Part shown: positions 62,001 through 64,000 of the stretch, piece by piece | Position numbering within the stretch: the first letter of the stretch is position 1 | Layout: each line of letters begins with the position of its first letter | DNA from: CAYJBH01 sp964370605 | Lineage (GTDB): Bacteria > Bacillota > Clostridia > Oscillospirales > Ruminococcaceae | Direction: 5' to 3' | Assembly: GCA_964370605.1 (NCBI GenBank) | Contig: CAYJJX010000002.1 | Coordinates: forward strand, 1-64,000 | DNA: 64,000 nt | Translations under genes and position numbers: made by a program | Notes under the pieces: model-generated | The model's input: the letters and a program-made list of their open reading frames with translations, nothing else | The model's database searches: none | What the model was told of the DNA's origin: nothing

Positions 62001-63220
62001 TTCAGGTACCTACTTTCCCTGCTCTCATAGAAAGCGGCTTTATTCTTTCGCATTTCAGCATCGGCATCTGCGAGAACCTTTGATATTCCCTCGCTACGCA
62101 TCTCGTCGGTCACGCGTTTCGCACCTATGCTGACAGACACCGGAAAATCTTCCAGTTCATCATGCATATCAATCTCTCTTTTCAATCGTTTCACGACACC
62201 TTCGAGCTGTTCTTGTGTGGTGTTATTGAGTATCGCAATAAATTCATCGCCGCCAACCCTTGCAGCGATATCGTCCTCTCGAAGCGTGCGAGTCAACGAC
62301 TTAGCAATGCAATTTATCAGCTTATCACCCGACGCATGTCCGAAGTTGTCGTTCACAAATTTCAGACCGTTTATATCTACAAACAATATCCCCAGCTGCA
62401 GATCATCGGTATGAAACACACCTTCAAGTATCTCTTGAACAAACTTACGATTAAAAAGTCCGGTAAGGTCGTCTTTGTCTATCTTATTGGCAATCGTCTT
62501 TTTCTGCGTCAGTATTTCATTATACGTTTCATCCAAACTGTCGGCAAAGCGCTTGAATTTATGCAAGGTAAGCATATTGATTGCGTAAAGCAGGATAAAA
62601 TAAATCAACACGGCCATAATCAGCACAGTCGTCAGTGAATAAAAGACCTGTTGCGGAAACTCCTTATATTCGATTAAAAAGTATACATCAACAGTGATCA
62701 ATATGGTAAACAAGAAAGCAACACCCGCAAGCATCTCGGAATACTGTTCTGAAGAAGTTATACGAGTTATCATTTTGGTATCGATGGCTACACTCACTGC
62801 CAACAGAATCAAGATCAACAGCGCAAACACCAAAATATATAGTTGGTTATTCATGTCTCTATTCGAAACAACCTCGTTCGTAGGCACCCCGAACATGGAT
62901 GATACTATCACCAAAGAGGTGTAGTGAACCATTGCAATATGTAACGCAAATATTGACGCTCCTGCAATTAGCTGACGATAACGTGTCTTTGACATCAACC
63001 AAAATTCTATCATTAAAACCGGTATAACAATCAGATAAGACATCCAAACAGGCAGACTGAGAATAATGACAATCACCGTATTAAGCACGGCGAGTATCGA
63101 ATTTTGCAGCATATTTTTTCTGCCATTTACCAAAATCTTGCTCGAGTAATTAAAAAGCAACATTTGATATGCAAAGCAGAACAATATGGCCAATATATCC
63201 CAAGTATTAATATTAGGCAT
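61997..63220 (-). CDS. Membrane diguanylate cyclase with I-site
   Basis: 407 residues from ATG 63220 (AGAGG 4 bases before). Six to seven hydrophobic segments in residues 1-210, then GGDEF (KDDLTGLFNRKFVQEIL, ARVGGDEFIAI). The I-site REDD lies five residues ahead of GGDEF, so feedback inhibition by c-di-GMP is likely. The N-terminal membrane region is similar in layout to its neighbour, suggesting a tandem duplication. Confidence 0.92.
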   Translation of the reverse strand: MPNINTWDILAILFCFAYQMLLFNYSSKILVNGRKNMLQNSILAVLNTVIVIILSLPVWMSYLIVIPVLMIEFWLMSKTRYRQLIAGASIFALHIAMVHYTSLVIVSSMFGVPTNEVVSNRDMNNQLYILVFALLILILLAVSVAIDTKMITRITSSEQYSEMLAGVAFLFTILITVDVYFLIEYKEFPQQVFYSLTTVLIMAVLIYFILLYAINMLTLHKFKRFADSLDETYNEILTQKKTIANKIDKDDLTGLFNRKFVQEILEGVFHTDDLQLGILFVDINGLKFVNDNFGHASGDKLINCIAKSLTRTLREDDIAARVGGDEFIAILNNTTQEQLEGVVKRLKREIDMHDELEDFPVSVSIGAKRVTDEMRSEGISKVLADADAEMRKNKAAFYESRESRYLK

Positions 63221-63334
63221 AAAACCTCTACGGTGAGTACAGTACAACCTTGTGTTGAATACATTATAGCATATATTTCAAGGCATTTAAAGGATTTTAC
63301 AAAAAAAGAAACGATTTTTTAGTAACAACTATTA

Positions 63335-64000
63335 TTATCGTCTTCCGGTCATCAGCAATCGATATAGCTGACCAATCTTAGGCAGGGCATAGGGATAAAA
63401 CTTTTTATAAGCACTGCAAAAATAGTTGCGGCCGAGTCCATTTTCAAAATAGTCACGATCACGTCTGCAACCGCCATGACAGATTTGAAACAGTTCGCAC
63501 GTTCTGCACGCCTCGTCGGTTACTACACTCTGTTTTACAAACTCGAGTTCCGCTCGACGTTCGTCAATCTCGGCAAGTGTCTGATCATTCAGGTTTCCGA
63601 GTCGGTAGTCATCCAGCATGTAAAAGTCGCAAGGAAACACATCACCATTCGCTTCAAAAACATACTGGTGAGAGCAGACTCCGCTCATGCCACACGCCTC
63701 GGGCGGGCGCCCATCTGCCATGATGAGCAGATTGTCAAACAGTCGATGATAGCGCTTTCTGCCGTTCATTGCATCGTTATACCAACAGTCAAACGCCGTT
63801 CTGAGATACCGTTCAAAATCCTGCGGCCTGAGCGACCACTCGTGCCCTCCTCTCACCTCTTCTAGCGGATCGAGACATGGAATATATTGCTGGAACTCTA
63901 ATCCGTTCTTGATGAAAAAATTGTAGGTTTTCTCGACACTTCGACAGCTGTCACGTGTCAGAACCGCAAGCACATTTGTGTCTACGCCATGATTGAATAG
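63335..64000 (-). CDS. Radical SAM/SPASM maturase, sulfatase-maturase-like (5' end cut by window)
   Basis: The frame is open to the right edge, so only the C-terminal ~221 residues are present and the radical SAM CxxxCxxC is outside. The SPASM part is clear: ACGMSGVCSHQYVFEANGDV, FPCDFYML, then CRTCELFQICHGGCRRDRDY and FCSAYKKFYPYAL, which supply the auxiliary cluster cysteines. This layout matches anaerobic sulfatase-maturing enzymes, which convert Cys or Ser to formylglycine. No sulfatase is in the window. Confidence 0.85.
   Translation of the reverse strand, partial: LFNHGVDTNVLAVLTRDSCRSVEKTYNFFIKNGLEFQQYIPCLDPLEEVRGGHEWSLRPQDFERYLRTAFDCWYNDAMNGRKRYHRLFDNLLIMADGRPPEACGMSGVCSHQYVFEANGDVFPCDFYMLDDYRLGNLNDQTLAEIDERRAELEFVKQSVVTDEACRTCELFQICHGGCRRDRDYFENGLGRNYFCSAYKKFYPYALPKIGQLYRLLMTGRR

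Overview
The window reads as a chromosomal segment of a low-to-moderate GC, endospore-forming, motile Clostridia-like Firmicute, probably near the Oscillospirales. This is inference from gene content: yabP, yabQ and a YlmC/YmxH-type protein (sporulation), ireB, long-form hpf, a FliK-like gene next to a FlhB C-terminal-like gene (the ylqG-ylqH pair of Bacillus), a radical SAM maturase, an Fe-S serine dehydratase, AAAGGAG-type ribosome sites and consensus sigma-A promoters. No rRNA, CRISPR array, prophage or intact insertion sequence was seen. One tRNA (Leu, CAA) is present.

Layout. 1-9.4 kb (minus): trpS, rpoB, rpoC, rpsL, with a strongly structured intercistronic leader running off the left edge towards what is probably rpsG. 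9.5-18.6 kb: gltX and a zinc-finger membrane protein (plus); ireB and a 95-residue unknown (minus); yabP-yabQ-divIC, an amidohydrolase, hpf, a THUMP-type RNA methyltransferase, a DUF3795-type protein and a CDF metal transporter (plus). 18.7-20.6 kb (minus): a decaying arsenic-type operon with an ArsP/DUF318 permease, a thioredoxin-like protein and the frameshifted tail of an ACR3-type arsB, behind a promoter flanked by two ArsR-type operators, with no arsR present. 20.7-33.6 kb (minus): a frameshifted zinc-ribbon gene, a potassium channel, proC, a 35-residue membrane peptide, a response regulator, a lipoprotein, argS, a YwiB-like gene, murI, ddl, an SGNH hydrolase, a DUF624-type protein, a flippase and a Gly/Asp-rich membrane protein.

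33.8-48.8 kb: an MFS transporter, threonine aldolase and a TetR regulator (minus) diverge from htpG, which carries a CIRCE element; then ylmC-like and yitT-like genes (plus), maf, a DUF2089-type regulator with its membrane partner, sdaA, gpsA, tRNA-Leu and the rpsB-tsf operon (minus), then MATE and PsiE-like membrane proteins (plus). 48.8-54.7 kb (minus): cheA-cheW-cheR-cheB followed by bioY and a metal-dependent amidohydrolase. 54.9-60.6 kb (plus, divergent): a FliK-like protein, a stand-alone FlhB C-terminal domain, a PilZ protein, a large FtsA/PilM-like ATPase with a long repetitive tail, and Hsp33. 60.8-64 kb (minus): two overlapping membrane GGDEF genes and the 3' part of a sulfatase-maturase-like radical SAM gene cut by the window edge.

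The least explained part is the 54.9-63.2 kb block, where flagellar-export-like proteins, a c-di-GMP receptor, an FtsA/PilM-like ATPase and two diguanylate cyclases sit next to the chemotaxis operon. The clearest evolutionary story is the ars operon remnant. Several regulatory elements can be read directly: CIRCE, ArsR-type operators, a palindrome laid over the DUF2089 promoter, and hairpin leaders before hpf, rpsB and the gene after rpsL.
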